This document shows, piece after piece, positions 1 through 7,488 of a stretch of DNA of 64,000 nucleotides (position 1 is the first letter of the stretch; every line of letters begins with the position of its first letter). A program made the translations under genes and the position numbers. Where the stretch lies: the NCBI RefSeq assembly GCF_900129465.1, contig NZ_FSRA01000002.1, positions 992,001 to 1,056,000 on the forward strand, read 5' to 3'. A model generated the notes under the pieces. It did not search any database. It was not told where the DNA came from and was given only the letters and a program-made list of their open reading frames with translations. Origin of the DNA: Chitinophaga niabensis (GTDB lineage: Bacteria; Bacteroidota; Bacteroidia; Chitinophagales; Chitinophagaceae).

Positions 1-1136
1 ATACAAGTGAACAGGTACATGATATCCTCCGCACTGGTTTCGACAGATCACCCATGTTCCAGGGAAGGATTCAGGGAACAGGACCAAGATATTGCCCAAG
101 TATTGAAGATAAGATCAACCGTTTCGCAGAAAGAGAACGCCATCAATTGTTCGTAGAACCAGAAGGTTTTAATACTGTAGAGATCTATGTGAACGGATTT
201 TCCACCTCTTTACCGGAAGAAGTTCAACTAAAAGCACTGCAATTAGTTCCCGGTTTTGAGAATGTAAGGATCTTCCGCCCCGGCTACGCGATCGAATACG
301 ATTTCTTCCCACCTACCCAATTGCAGTTTTCATTAGAAACAAAACAGGTATCCAACCTCTTTTTTGCCGGTCAGATCAATGGAACAACAGGGTATGAAGA
401 AGCTGCCTGCCAGGGATTAATGGCCGGGATCAATGCTCATCAAAAAGCAAAAGAGCTCGAACCACTTGTACTGAAACGCAGCGAAGCCTACATAGGCGTA
501 TTAATTGATGACCTGATCAACAAGGGAACAGACGAACCTTACCGCATGTTTACCTCCCGGGCTGAGTTCAGAACACTACTCCGCCAGGATAATGCAGACC
601 TCCGCCTCACAGAAAAGAGCTATAAATTAGGGCTCGCTACAGAAGAAAGGATGCAGAAAACCAGGGAAAAGCTCTCCGGAGTAGACCAGGTGAAAACCAT
701 TCTGAAAGAATTAGCACTTGAACCCGAGGAAATCAATACCTGGTTGCAGCAAAACGGATCTTCCCCGCTGAAGGAAAAACAAAGAGCGCACCAGATATTA
801 CTGCGCCCCGGGTTGGATATTATGTCTATGAAAGAGCAGATCGGAAAAGTTGGAAATGCGCTCACCGGATTCAGCAGGGAAGTTTTGGAACAGGTAGAAA
901 TCCAGGTGAAGTACGATACTTATATCGAAAAAGAAAATGAGCTGGTGAAAAGAATGAGCGAACTGGAAGATCTGATCATCCCCGATTCTTTCGATTACAC
1001 CAAACTCGTTTCACTTTCTAACGAAGCACGGCAAAAATTCACCCGTATCAAACCGCGCACTTTAGGACAAGCCAGCCGGATCAGCGGAGTTAATCCAAGC
1101 GATGTACAAATTCTCATGGTTTTCATGGGCAGATAA
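1..1136 (+). CDS. mnmG: tRNA uridine-5-carboxymethylaminomethyl modification enzyme MnmG (GidA), 3' part
   Basis: This is the C-terminal 377 or so residues of MnmG; the reading frame is open to the left edge, so the N-terminal FAD-binding Rossmann part lies outside the window. With MnmE, this enzyme makes the cmnm5 modification at the wobble uridine (U34) of certain tRNAs in the cytoplasm. The family signature 'GPRYCPSIEDK' is near the left end. It is followed by 'EPEGFNTVEIYVNG', the 'FFAGQINGTTGYEEAACQG' FAD-domain closing motif, 'SRAEFRTLLRQDNAD', and the helical C-terminal domain with 'ASRISGVNPSDVQILM'. It ends normally and is followed by a terminator hairpin. The 5' end is missing only because of the window edge. 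Confidence 0.97.
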   Translation, partial: TSEQVHDILRTGFDRSPMFQGRIQGTGPRYCPSIEDKINRFAERERHQLFVEPEGFNTVEIYVNGFSTSLPEEVQLKALQLVPGFENVRIFRPGYAIEYDFFPPTQLQFSLETKQVSNLFFAGQINGTTGYEEAACQGLMAGINAHQKAKELEPLVLKRSEAYIGVLIDDLINKGTDEPYRMFTSRAEFRTLLRQDNADLRLTEKSYKLGLATEERMQKTREKLSGVDQVKTILKELALEPEEINTWLQQNGSSPLKEKQRAHQILLRPGLDIMSMKEQIGKVGNALTGFSREVLEQVEIQVKYDTYIEKENELVKRMSELEDLIIPDSFDYTKLVSLSNEARQKFTRIKPRTLGQASRISGVNPSDVQILMVFMGR

Positions 1137-1159
1137 AAAATCTATTTACAGCATAAACG

Positions 1160-1186
1160 AAAAAGCACTCCAACAGGGTGCTTTTT
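1160..1186 (+). terminator. Rho-independent terminator of mnmG
   Basis: A perfect 9-bp stem (AAAAAGCAC / GTGCTTTTT) with a 9-nt loop starts 24 bases after the mnmG stop. The right arm ends in a T-run and is followed by TCTATTTTT. No other gene is close enough to own it. Confidence 0.85.
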
Positions 1187-1526
1187 CTATTTTTAACATA
1201 ACTAATTGAAAATCAATAAAATAAAAACATCCCCAAATTTCAACGATCTCCCCTTAGGTAATGTAGTAGTATCAAAATCGCCCCAAAATCAATAAAAGGC
1301 TTAAAAAATGGCTTTTTGAAGAAAGGGGTAAAAATGGCTTTTACGAAGGTGAAAAAAAAGTAATTTTTCCACATCAAAGGCAACTCCTGTGAATTGAAAC
1401 ACGTAAAAGATGTGAAGCAAAGAACAACATCTAAACCTTTTAAAAAAGATTCGGTAACTTATGAAGAGAGGAGGATTTTCGATAAAGGAGATTTTCCAGG
1501 GTAAGTTAAGATAGCAACAAAAAACA
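1187..1526. other. AT-rich leader upstream of the sigma-factor gene, no recognised gene
   Basis: About 340 bases lie between the mnmG terminator and the sigma-factor start. No RNA gene or protein family was recognised. The stretch has two similar phrases around 1309-1340 ('aaaatggctttt'), and a 17-codon ORF from ATG 1461 to TAG 1514 in the same frame as the sigma gene. Purine-rich stretches near 1467 and 1487 could bind ribosomes. The region probably holds the sigma-operon promoter, but no clear TAnnTTTG box was found. Confidence 0.4.
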
Positions 1527-2102
1527 GTGCAGGACATAGCAGATATCATCGAAGGTTGCTGCCAATGGAAACGTAGCAGCCAGGAGGCACTTTACCGGCA
1601 ATTCTTTGGATATGCCATGGCTATCTGTTTGCGTTATGCATCTAACAAGGACGAGGCGATTGAAATTCTAAACGATGGGTTCCTGAAAATTTTTAACCAT
1701 ATACAATCTTACGATACATCCCGACCTTTCAAAAGCTGGCTCAGTAAGATCATGGCCAATACGGCAATTGATCATTTACGCAGCAAAAAGAAAATATCAT
1801 TCTCTGAAGATATTACACAAGCCTATGATCTCGGGGTGTCTGATGATAAAGCACTGGACAAACTTGCCTATGAAGAATTACTCCAACTGGTGCAGGACTT
1901 ACCTCCCGCTTATAAGACCGTTTTTAACCTATACGTTATGGAAGGATTTCAACACCAGGAGATTGCAGACCTGTTGGGTATCTCCGAAGGTACCTCCAAG
2001 TCTAATTTGTTCAAGGCAAAAAGAATATTGAAAACGAAAATTGAAGAATTAACGTCTCAAAATAATGACGCCGGCAAGATCGGCGCAACAATGCAAAAAT
2101 GA
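1527..2102 (+). CDS. ECF-type RNA polymerase sigma factor (sigma-70 family)
   Basis: This 191-aa ECF sigma factor would direct RNA polymerase to a dedicated set of promoters. The region 2 helices (about residues 20-65, 'LYRQFFGYAMAICLRY ... FLKIF') are followed by the region 2 end 'PFKSWLSKIMANTAID' and by region 4 (about 125-170) with 'HQEIADLLGISEGTSKSNL', a typical helix-turn-helix. The start is a GTG at 1527; an in-frame stop at 1512 rules out a longer product, and no ATG precedes the conserved region. It overlaps the next gene by 4 bases (ATGA), indicating translational coupling with its likely membrane partner. Family call is firm; the regulon cannot be inferred. Confidence 0.93.
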   Translation: MQDIADIIEGCCQWKRSSQEALYRQFFGYAMAICLRYASNKDEAIEILNDGFLKIFNHIQSYDTSRPFKSWLSKIMANTAIDHLRSKKKISFSEDITQAYDLGVSDDKALDKLAYEELLQLVQDLPPAYKTVFNLYVMEGFQHQEIADLLGISEGTSKSNLFKAKRILKTKIEELTSQNNDAGKIGATMQK

Positions 2103-3325
2103 GTGAACAATTTGAAAATAGCATTCGTAAAAAACTGGAGGAGGTAGATATCCCCTTCGATCCCGCCGCATGGGATGATATGAAAAAGCGGCTGGACGAT
2201 TCGGATAAGCGCCGACCCGTTTTTTGGTGGTGGACTTCCGGGCTCCTCCTGCTCCTGCTCCTTGGTGGAGGCGGCTGGTGGTGGTATGCCCAACAAGGCC
2301 AATCCACCGCGGTGCAAAATGTGCCGGTTGAAAATATCGCAGGGGGAAATAATGTGAATACGCCGGCAATTACCGGAACTGATAACGTAACAACACCGTT
2401 ATCAGAAAAATTGAACAAGGCCAACAAACCAACACTTTCAGAAAAAACACCTAACACATCACCAACAGAAAAAACATCCAACACATCACTATCGGAAAAA
2501 ATAACCACACCCAATAATAAAACAACGCGTCCATCAAAAGAGCCAATACAAACATCCACCAACGAAGTAATAATAATCAAAGAACCAACAACCACATCAG
2601 AAGGATCAACCCCGCTGTTGCCTTACGAGATTCAACCAATACCATTTAACCAACTGAAAAAAATTTCCATACCGGCTAATGTGAATAACTCCCCGGTAAT
2701 TAACATACCCACAGACACTACCGCTAATAGCTATACGAAAAAACCTAAAAAGAAGAAAACCGGATTCGATGGCGGAATTACCCTCGGCCCGGATTTTAAT
2801 ATTGCCCCATCTTTCACAAGGGGAAAACCCGGTTTCAATGGCGGATTATTTTTACGCTATCATGTGAATAACCGTCTCAGCCTGAGTGTAGCCGCCATCT
2901 ACGCTAAAAAAGTATACGGCGCCACACCCAAAGATTATAAATTCTCCTACCCCACCAACTATGTAAAGATCGATGCGGATTGTAATGTGCTCGATGTTCC
3001 ATTGAACGTGAACTATACATTCCTCGATCGTCCGAAGAGCAGTTGGAGTGCCATGGCCGGAGCATCTTCTTATTTCATGCTAAAGGAAAAGTATGATTAT
3101 TACTGGGCTAACAATAACAAACGCACCCGCGAATTCAGCAATCAAAACCAACATTATTTTTCCGTACTCAACCTCGGGGTTACGTACGAAAGAAAAACAT
3201 CGGGCAGATTGAAATGGGGATTACAGCCTTATGTGAAAGTTCCGCTGAACGGGGTGGGAGAAGGAAAAGTGAAACTCAGCTCTGCAGGCGTATCCCTGCA
3301 ATTGAGCTTAGGGAAAAAAGATTAA
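2099..3325 (+). CDS. Membrane-anchored anti-sigma-like protein with porin-type barrel C-terminus
   Basis: This 408-aa protein has four visible parts. Residues 1-40 are a charged cytoplasmic head with 'IPFDPAAWDDMKKRL', a motif common in Bacteroidota proteins partnered with ECF sigma factors. Residues 42-63 form one transmembrane segment rich in W, L and G. Residues 65-220 are a low-complexity T/N/P/S/K linker with imperfect 'SEKTPNTS'-like repeats. From about 222 ('GFDGGITLGPDF') there are alternating aromatic strands like a small outer-membrane barrel (PF13568 type). The ATGA overlap with the sigma gene suggests it holds or signals to that factor. An inner-membrane anchor joined to an outer-membrane-type barrel is odd in topology; the barrel might instead fold as a periplasmic domain. 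The last 4 bases overlap hemJ, tail to tail. Confidence 0.8.
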   Translation: MSEQFENSIRKKLEEVDIPFDPAAWDDMKKRLDDSDKRRPVFWWWTSGLLLLLLLGGGGWWWYAQQGQSTAVQNVPVENIAGGNNVNTPAITGTDNVTTPLSEKLNKANKPTLSEKTPNTSPTEKTSNTSLSEKITTPNNKTTRPSKEPIQTSTNEVIIIKEPTTTSEGSTPLLPYEIQPIPFNQLKKISIPANVNNSPVINIPTDTTANSYTKKPKKKKTGFDGGITLGPDFNIAPSFTRGKPGFNGGLFLRYHVNNRLSLSVAAIYAKKVYGATPKDYKFSYPTNYVKIDADCNVLDVPLNVNYTFLDRPKSSWSAMAGASSYFMLKEKYDYYWANNNKRTREFSNQNQHYFSVLNLGVTYERKTSGRLKWGLQPYVKVPLNGVGEGKVKLSSAGVSLQLSLGKKD

Positions 3326-3855
3326 GAAGATCTTTTCTCTCGGGCCTTTTTATATAAACGTATCGCAAGAAGCAGCACACCGGTGAAAGCAACCAGCCCA
3401 ATCAGTGCCCATGCCATGCTCAGCAAGCTTTTCAATACAACAAGAAAAACGATGGCCACTAAAAAAATAGTGGCTACTTCGTTCCAGATCCTTAACTGTG
3501 TAGAAGTATAACGGAACTGATCTTTCATCAATCCTTTGAAAATGCCGTGGAGTATAAAGTGATAGCTATAGAGCCCTAACACAAAAACAAGCTTTACCCA
3601 CAACCAACCGGGAATATCTCCCAGCAATATAACCATCCAGGGCCCGAAGATCAGCGTTAGCACAGCAGAGGGCCAGGTGATCCCATACCACAATCGCTTC
3701 ATCATAATTTTAAATTGTTCCTGTAAAATACTGCGGCGGGGTTCTTCAGCAGATTGTGCTTCCGTGTGATAAACAAATAATCGCACGATGTAAAAAAGCC
3801 CGGCGAACCAGGTAACAATAAAAATGATATGAAGCGCTTTGATGTATAAATACAT
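3322..3855 (-). CDS. hemJ: Protoporphyrinogen IX oxidase HemJ / CopD-like membrane protein
   Basis: This 177-aa integral membrane protein matches the HemJ (UPF0093) family, which oxidises protoporphyrinogen IX to protoporphyrin IX in haem synthesis. The N-terminus 'MYLYIKALHIIFIVTWFAG' carries the conserved histidine (H9) and tryptophan typical of HemJ. Four to five hydrophobic segments follow, with a cytoplasmic loop 'LRIWNEVAT' before the fourth. The length fits HemJ (about 140-180 aa). It is third in a minus-strand run, 11 bases after the CruF-like gene. A general CopD-type membrane protein is the alternative. Confidence 0.82.
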   Translation of the reverse strand: MYLYIKALHIIFIVTWFAGLFYIVRLFVYHTEAQSAEEPRRSILQEQFKIMMKRLWYGITWPSAVLTLIFGPWMVILLGDIPGWLWVKLVFVLGLYSYHFILHGIFKGLMKDQFRYTSTQLRIWNEVATIFLVAIVFLVVLKSLLSMAWALIGLVAFTGVLLLAIRLYKKAREKRSS

Positions 3856-3866
3856 ATCCTGCTAAA

Positions 3867-4817
3867 TTAAGGAAGATTGCTGTATTTACGGGAAAGATGC
3901 CGGTGTAATAAAATGTGCATCACCACTCCCACGCATAAATTCGCAATACACCAGAACGTCATCCATTGATTCTCCAGGTAAAAACCCGCACCAAAGAACC
4001 AACAGGTAAAATACACGTGGAACCAGCCCGGCACTAACCAGGTTACCAAAGGTAAGCGAGATACACTTCCCCCAATCCGCTTTCTACATCCAATAACAGC
4101 CATTACAGAAAACACCACCAGCAAGGCCACAAACCGATGCATACTTGTTACACCAAAAGTTTTCAACCAATCGGCCAGAGGGAATAATGAAATATACAAG
4201 GCTACCTGTGAAATGAGGATAGACAATAATGGGATTGAAATACGCCAGGCGGTGAACTTCGTCCAGCGGCTTTTTTCCAGTAATCGTGCAAACACGGAAT
4301 AATAGAATACCACCAGTAACCAGCCATAAAAATTTCCATAAGGGATCCCAAACCACTGGCCTGTTAAAGAATCTGCAACGGTAGTACGGCCTTCCCAATC
4401 CCAATGCCACATATGTAAACGGTAGGCCACCACATCCATACTCAGATCAATATTGATAGCCAGCAAAGTATCAATAGCAGCAGCAGCCCAAAGCGGAATC
4501 CCCAAAGCATCTGTAATTAACCTTGCGGTATACATGATCACGGCCCAACCCATACCAATGCATAAAGGAATATCGTTGGGAGCAGATCCGAACATTACCA
4601 TAAACTTACCATATACATAAGCTCCGCTGCTGGATACATTCACATACTCCAGTAATAGTCCAAACCCTAACCCGCCCAGCAGGTAAGCCATACTGCCCGG
4701 CCCTTTTTTCCAGGCATGCCGGCAACATAACAGGAACAGGATGTACATACAGATCTCTGTAAGCGGATAACAAAATCCTGGAGGATAACCATAGGGCATT
4801 CCACGAAAAGGAAGCAT
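3867..4817 (-). CDS. CruF-like carotenoid biosynthesis membrane protein (PF04240 family)
   Basis: This 316-aa polytopic membrane protein has about eight hydrophobic segments. It resembles the DUF422/CruF family (PF04240), whose characterised members hydrate the ends of acyclic or monocyclic carotenoids. Visible family features are the glutamate in 'LLLEYVNV', the acidic 'DLSMDVVAYRLHMWHWDWEG' segment, and 'WFGIPYGNFYGWLLV', corresponding to the family's 'YGVPxxNFxGW' motif. It lies 11 bases from genes on both sides, between the MFS transporter and hemJ. No other carotenoid gene is seen in the window, so the pathway link rests on family membership alone. Confidence 0.72.
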   Translation of the reverse strand: MLPFRGMPYGYPPGFCYPLTEICMYILFLLCCRHAWKKGPGSMAYLLGGLGFGLLLEYVNVSSSGAYVYGKFMVMFGSAPNDIPLCIGMGWAVIMYTARLITDALGIPLWAAAAIDTLLAINIDLSMDVVAYRLHMWHWDWEGRTTVADSLTGQWFGIPYGNFYGWLLVVFYYSVFARLLEKSRWTKFTAWRISIPLLSILISQVALYISLFPLADWLKTFGVTSMHRFVALLVVFSVMAVIGCRKRIGGSVSRLPLVTWLVPGWFHVYFTCWFFGAGFYLENQWMTFWCIANLCVGVVMHILLHRHLSRKYSNLP

Positions 4818-4828
4818 AGTGATGTTGT

Positions 4829-6130
4829 TTATAATTGTTCTTTATCCATGTAGGAATCCTTCCGGCTGTCTTTTGCAGTGATATATACCAACAGCGACAC
4901 GAAGATGCATCCCGTTACATACCAGTAGTACCAAGGCTCATGCCCGATGTTCTTAAAATAAAGTGCAAGATATTCTGCTGTTCCTCCAAAGATGGCTACC
5001 GTTAACGCATATGGCAAACCAACACCCAAAGCCCTGACTTCCGCAGGAAACAATTCTGCTTTTACCACAGCATTGATAGAAGTATAACCACTTACAATTA
5101 ATAATGCCATTAGTATGAGGAAGAAAGCACTCCATGCGGAAGTTGTTTCACTCACTGCTGTAAGGATCGGAACCGTTAACAATGTACCTAACACGCCAAA
5201 CCCCACCAGTAAAGGTTTGCGGCCTACTTTATCAGAGAGCCATCCAAATGCAGGTTGTAAACAGGCATAGATCAGCATCAGGGAAAAAGAAATGATGGTG
5301 GAATGTTCCTTGGATAACTTCACGGTATTCACCAGGAACTTTTGCATGTAAGTGGTGTAAGTATAAAACGCAATGGTTCCTCCCAAAGTAAGTCCCACCA
5401 CTGTTAACACGGCCTGTGGATGCTTCTTTAATAACACCATCACAGAACCACGTTCTTTCTTTTTATCATGCAGATCTACAGACTCATGCATATTGCGGCG
5501 AAGGTATAAAGCCACCAGCGCCAGAAGTGCGCCGATCACAAAAGGGATGCGCCATCCCCATTCACTTAATTGAGCCGGCGTGAGAAAAACTTTCTGCAGC
5601 AATAACTGAATACCCAATGCGAATAACTGGCCGCCGATTAAGGTCACATACTGAAAGCTGGAAAAAAATCCTCTTCTGTCTGAGAAAGCCACTTCACTCA
5701 GGTAAGTTGCAGAAGTACCATATTCACCTCCCACGCTCAATCCCTGTAAAAGCCTTGCCAGCAATAAAAGTATGGGCGCGGCAATACCAATGGATGTATA
5801 AGATGGCGTGAAGGCAATCATCATAGAACCGAAAGACATCAGCAACACGGATAATGTCATCGATGCTTTCCTCCCCTGCTTATCCGCAATACTTCCAAAT
5901 AACCAACCACCAATCGGCCGCATGAGAAAGCCCACGGCAAAGATGGCAGCAGTATTCAATAACTGTACAGTAGAATTACCCTCCGGGAAAAATACAGGCG
6001 CAAAGTAAATGGCGAAGGCTGCATAAGCATACCAGTCGTACCACTCAACCAGGTTGCCAATAGAGCCGGTAAAAATTGCCTTCAATCGCCAGGCTGTGGA
6101 AGCATTCCGGGGAAGCTGGTTTGTGGACAT
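4829..6130 (-). CDS. MFS transporter, metabolite:H+ symporter (KgtP/ProP-like) type
   Basis: This 433-aa inner-membrane transporter has 12 hydrophobic segments. The opening 'GSIGNLVEWYDWYAYAAF' is diagnostic of the MHS subfamily (alpha-ketoglutarate, proline/betaine and shikimate symporters). The MFS motif A sits at residues 79-88 ('GSIADKQGRK'), repeated in the second half as 'GWLSDKVGRKPLL'. 'ARLLQGLSVGGEYG' is the typical TM4-5 segment. The likely substrate is a small organic acid or osmolyte and cannot be settled by eye. It is first in the operon with the CruF-like gene and hemJ. Its promoter lies so close to the ATG that the transcript may be leaderless. Confidence 0.9.
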   Translation of the reverse strand: MSTNQLPRNASTAWRLKAIFTGSIGNLVEWYDWYAYAAFAIYFAPVFFPEGNSTVQLLNTAAIFAVGFLMRPIGGWLFGSIADKQGRKASMTLSVLLMSFGSMMIAFTPSYTSIGIAAPILLLLARLLQGLSVGGEYGTSATYLSEVAFSDRRGFFSSFQYVTLIGGQLFALGIQLLLQKVFLTPAQLSEWGWRIPFVIGALLALVALYLRRNMHESVDLHDKKKERGSVMVLLKKHPQAVLTVVGLTLGGTIAFYTYTTYMQKFLVNTVKLSKEHSTIISFSLMLIYACLQPAFGWLSDKVGRKPLLVGFGVLGTLLTVPILTAVSETTSAWSAFFLILMALLIVSGYTSINAVVKAELFPAEVRALGVGLPYALTVAIFGGTAEYLALYFKNIGHEPWYYWYVTGCIFVSLLVYITAKDSRKDSYMDKEQL

Positions 6131-6134
6131 ATAT

Positions 6135-6165
6135 CAAAAATAATTGTTAAATAGTATTTAGCAAA
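6135..6165 (-). promoter_or_regulatory. Bacteroidota-type promoter of the MFS-CruF-hemJ operon
   Basis: On the minus strand TTTG (6165-6162), 19 bases, then TATTTTTG (6142-6135) fit the Bacteroidota consensus TTG-N19-TAnnTTTG. Only 4 bases separate the -7 box from the ATG at 6130, so transcription would begin at or next to the start codon. Confidence 0.6.
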
Positions 6166-6184
6166 ATATCCCGAAATTCAAAAG

Positions 6185-6373
6185 ATGAAAAAGCTTCGCA
6201 AAGAATTAAAGAAAATGAAAAAACAGTTCGCCGCAAGGCAGCGGCCCCTGTTGGAAAAAACAGAAAGGCTACAGGAGCGGATGGACCGGCTGGAAAAACT
6301 CTGGAAAACGCCGGTAGATTATCAGGAACTCCTGGCATTGTCTAAAAATCCCATTCCACCGGTAGTTCCATAA
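6185..6373 (+). CDS. Hypothetical small basic coiled-coil protein
   Basis: A 62-aa reading frame starts at ATG 6185, divergent from the MFS gene, and its last 32 bases overlap the tail of the winged-helix gene. The product is very rich in K, R, E and L in residues 1-42 with heptad-like leucine spacing ('LLEKTERLQERMDRLEKL'), predicting one amphipathic helix. It then ends in a proline-rich tail. It was not recognised as a family. The composition looks protein-like, but a chance frame is possible because the gap is short and no clear promoter was seen. Confidence 0.4.
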   Translation: MKKLRKELKKMKKQFAARQRPLLEKTERLQERMDRLEKLWKTPVDYQELLALSKNPIPPVVP

Positions 6374-7412
6374 ACTTCGCAAATGGCCTGGATGCTTTAA
6401 CCATGGCCTGCTGGCGGGAATCACTGAATGGCTGAAAAGGGGCGCTTTCCATTTGCAGCACGTTCTTTTTTACCGTCCGCTTCCAGGTACCCTCTATCCT
6501 TCCGTTCACAACAATAGTAGGACTGAAGATCCCATTCAAAGGAATTAATTTCTTCAAACGATCTTCATCTACGATCAGCGTCCTATCTTCATACCCGATA
6601 AAATATTCATCAAACCCCGGCAATAAAAAAACGCCGGAAGTGTTTTTATAAGGACTGCTTAGCGGCTTCATCCAATATGTTGTATCATTAAAAGAGAGGG
6701 GAGAAAGTTCTCCTGCAACAGCGGCCAGCCCTGCTCTTGCTTCTCCTAACGTTAAGCCTGCCCATGTCGCAAAATCGTTTACTGTAGCCGGCCCATGTCC
6801 TGTAAAATAACGCAGGGCTAATTTTGCCCTTGCTTCTTCCATGCTTATGGCCGGAGAAGAAGGCGCCCAGCTATCCAGCAAAGCATAAGTGAATTCCTTG
6901 CCCCGGCGTACACCACAACAGATCACCTGGTCTAATGCCGCGCGGCTGAGGAAATGATTCATCCGATCACTCGTAACCACGATGCCATTTTTTACCAGCA
7001 GCGCTTCCAGCTCTTTCCGCGTTAGTTCTTTCCCATCTAAAGCCTTCTCAAAGATTGTATAGCTTTTTCTAACTACTGCATCGTCCAGCTCCAATTGTTT
7101 ATAACGCCCGGTGTATTTTGAAACAATACGAGGTTGCACAAATGCATTGATCCAGCGCACATCTGCGGGAGAAACAAAATGCAAAGTTCCCCTTATGGTA
7201 GTTGTGCGCACAATCTCCTTTGCAGAGAGGGCTTTTTCAATACCTGCATCCGTAATTCCCGGTAAACGTAGCCCAACAGACCATTTCGCACCGGCATAAT
7301 CCTGCGCCTGCATGGCACAGAGATGTGTAACCACTTCGGCAACCGAGGTGGCTGTTGTTTGAGAAAGGAGTTGATGATGAAGACGAAGATGAATTAGGTC
7401 CCGGGCTGTCAT
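6342..7412 (-). CDS. Winged-helix DNA-binding protein, AlkZ/YcaQ-like (PF06224)
   Basis: This 356-aa protein fits the HTH_42 family, tandem winged-helix proteins that include DNA glycosylases excising bulky or crosslinked adducts. Residues 34-38 read 'MQAQD'; the Q35-A-Q37 pattern matches the catalytic QxQ motif described for AlkZ, whereas YcaQ-type members have QxD. Other family marks are 'RTTTIRGTLHFVSPADVRW', 'FATWAGLT' and 'LLPGFDEYFIGYEDR' near the end. It is the next gene after the ThuA operon terminator and is probably transcribed alone. The glycosylase role is inferred from the motif; many family members are uncharacterised. Confidence 0.8.
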   Translation of the reverse strand: MTARDLIHLRLHHQLLSQTTATSVAEVVTHLCAMQAQDYAGAKWSVGLRLPGITDAGIEKALSAKEIVRTTTIRGTLHFVSPADVRWINAFVQPRIVSKYTGRYKQLELDDAVVRKSYTIFEKALDGKELTRKELEALLVKNGIVVTSDRMNHFLSRAALDQVICCGVRRGKEFTYALLDSWAPSSPAISMEEARAKLALRYFTGHGPATVNDFATWAGLTLGEARAGLAAVAGELSPLSFNDTTYWMKPLSSPYKNTSGVFLLPGFDEYFIGYEDRTLIVDEDRLKKLIPLNGIFSPTIVVNGRIEGTWKRTVKKNVLQMESAPFQPFSDSRQQAMVKASRPFAKFMELPVEWDF

Positions 7413-7428
7413 AACACCAAATATAAGA

Positions 7429-7466
7429 AAATGGGCTGTCCCGAAAATTTTCAGAACAGCCCATTT
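7429..7466 (-). terminator. Terminator at the end of the ThuA/SDR/Gfo-Idh operon
   Basis: A perfect 11-bp stem (AAATGGGCTGT / ACAGCCCATTT) with a 16-nt loop lies 23 bases after the Gfo/Idh stop on the minus strand. On that strand it continues into TTCTTATATTT. The loop itself contains the palindrome GAAAATTTTC. Confidence 0.8.
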
Positions 7467-7488
7467 CTAATGTATGCTATAAAACAGA

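Noticed and set aside
2011..2595. Long minus-strand open frame opposite the sigma partner gene
   Set aside because: The plus strand has a clear sigma/anti-sigma pair with an ATGA overlap; the minus product is low-complexity and its frame arises from the repetitive linker codons.
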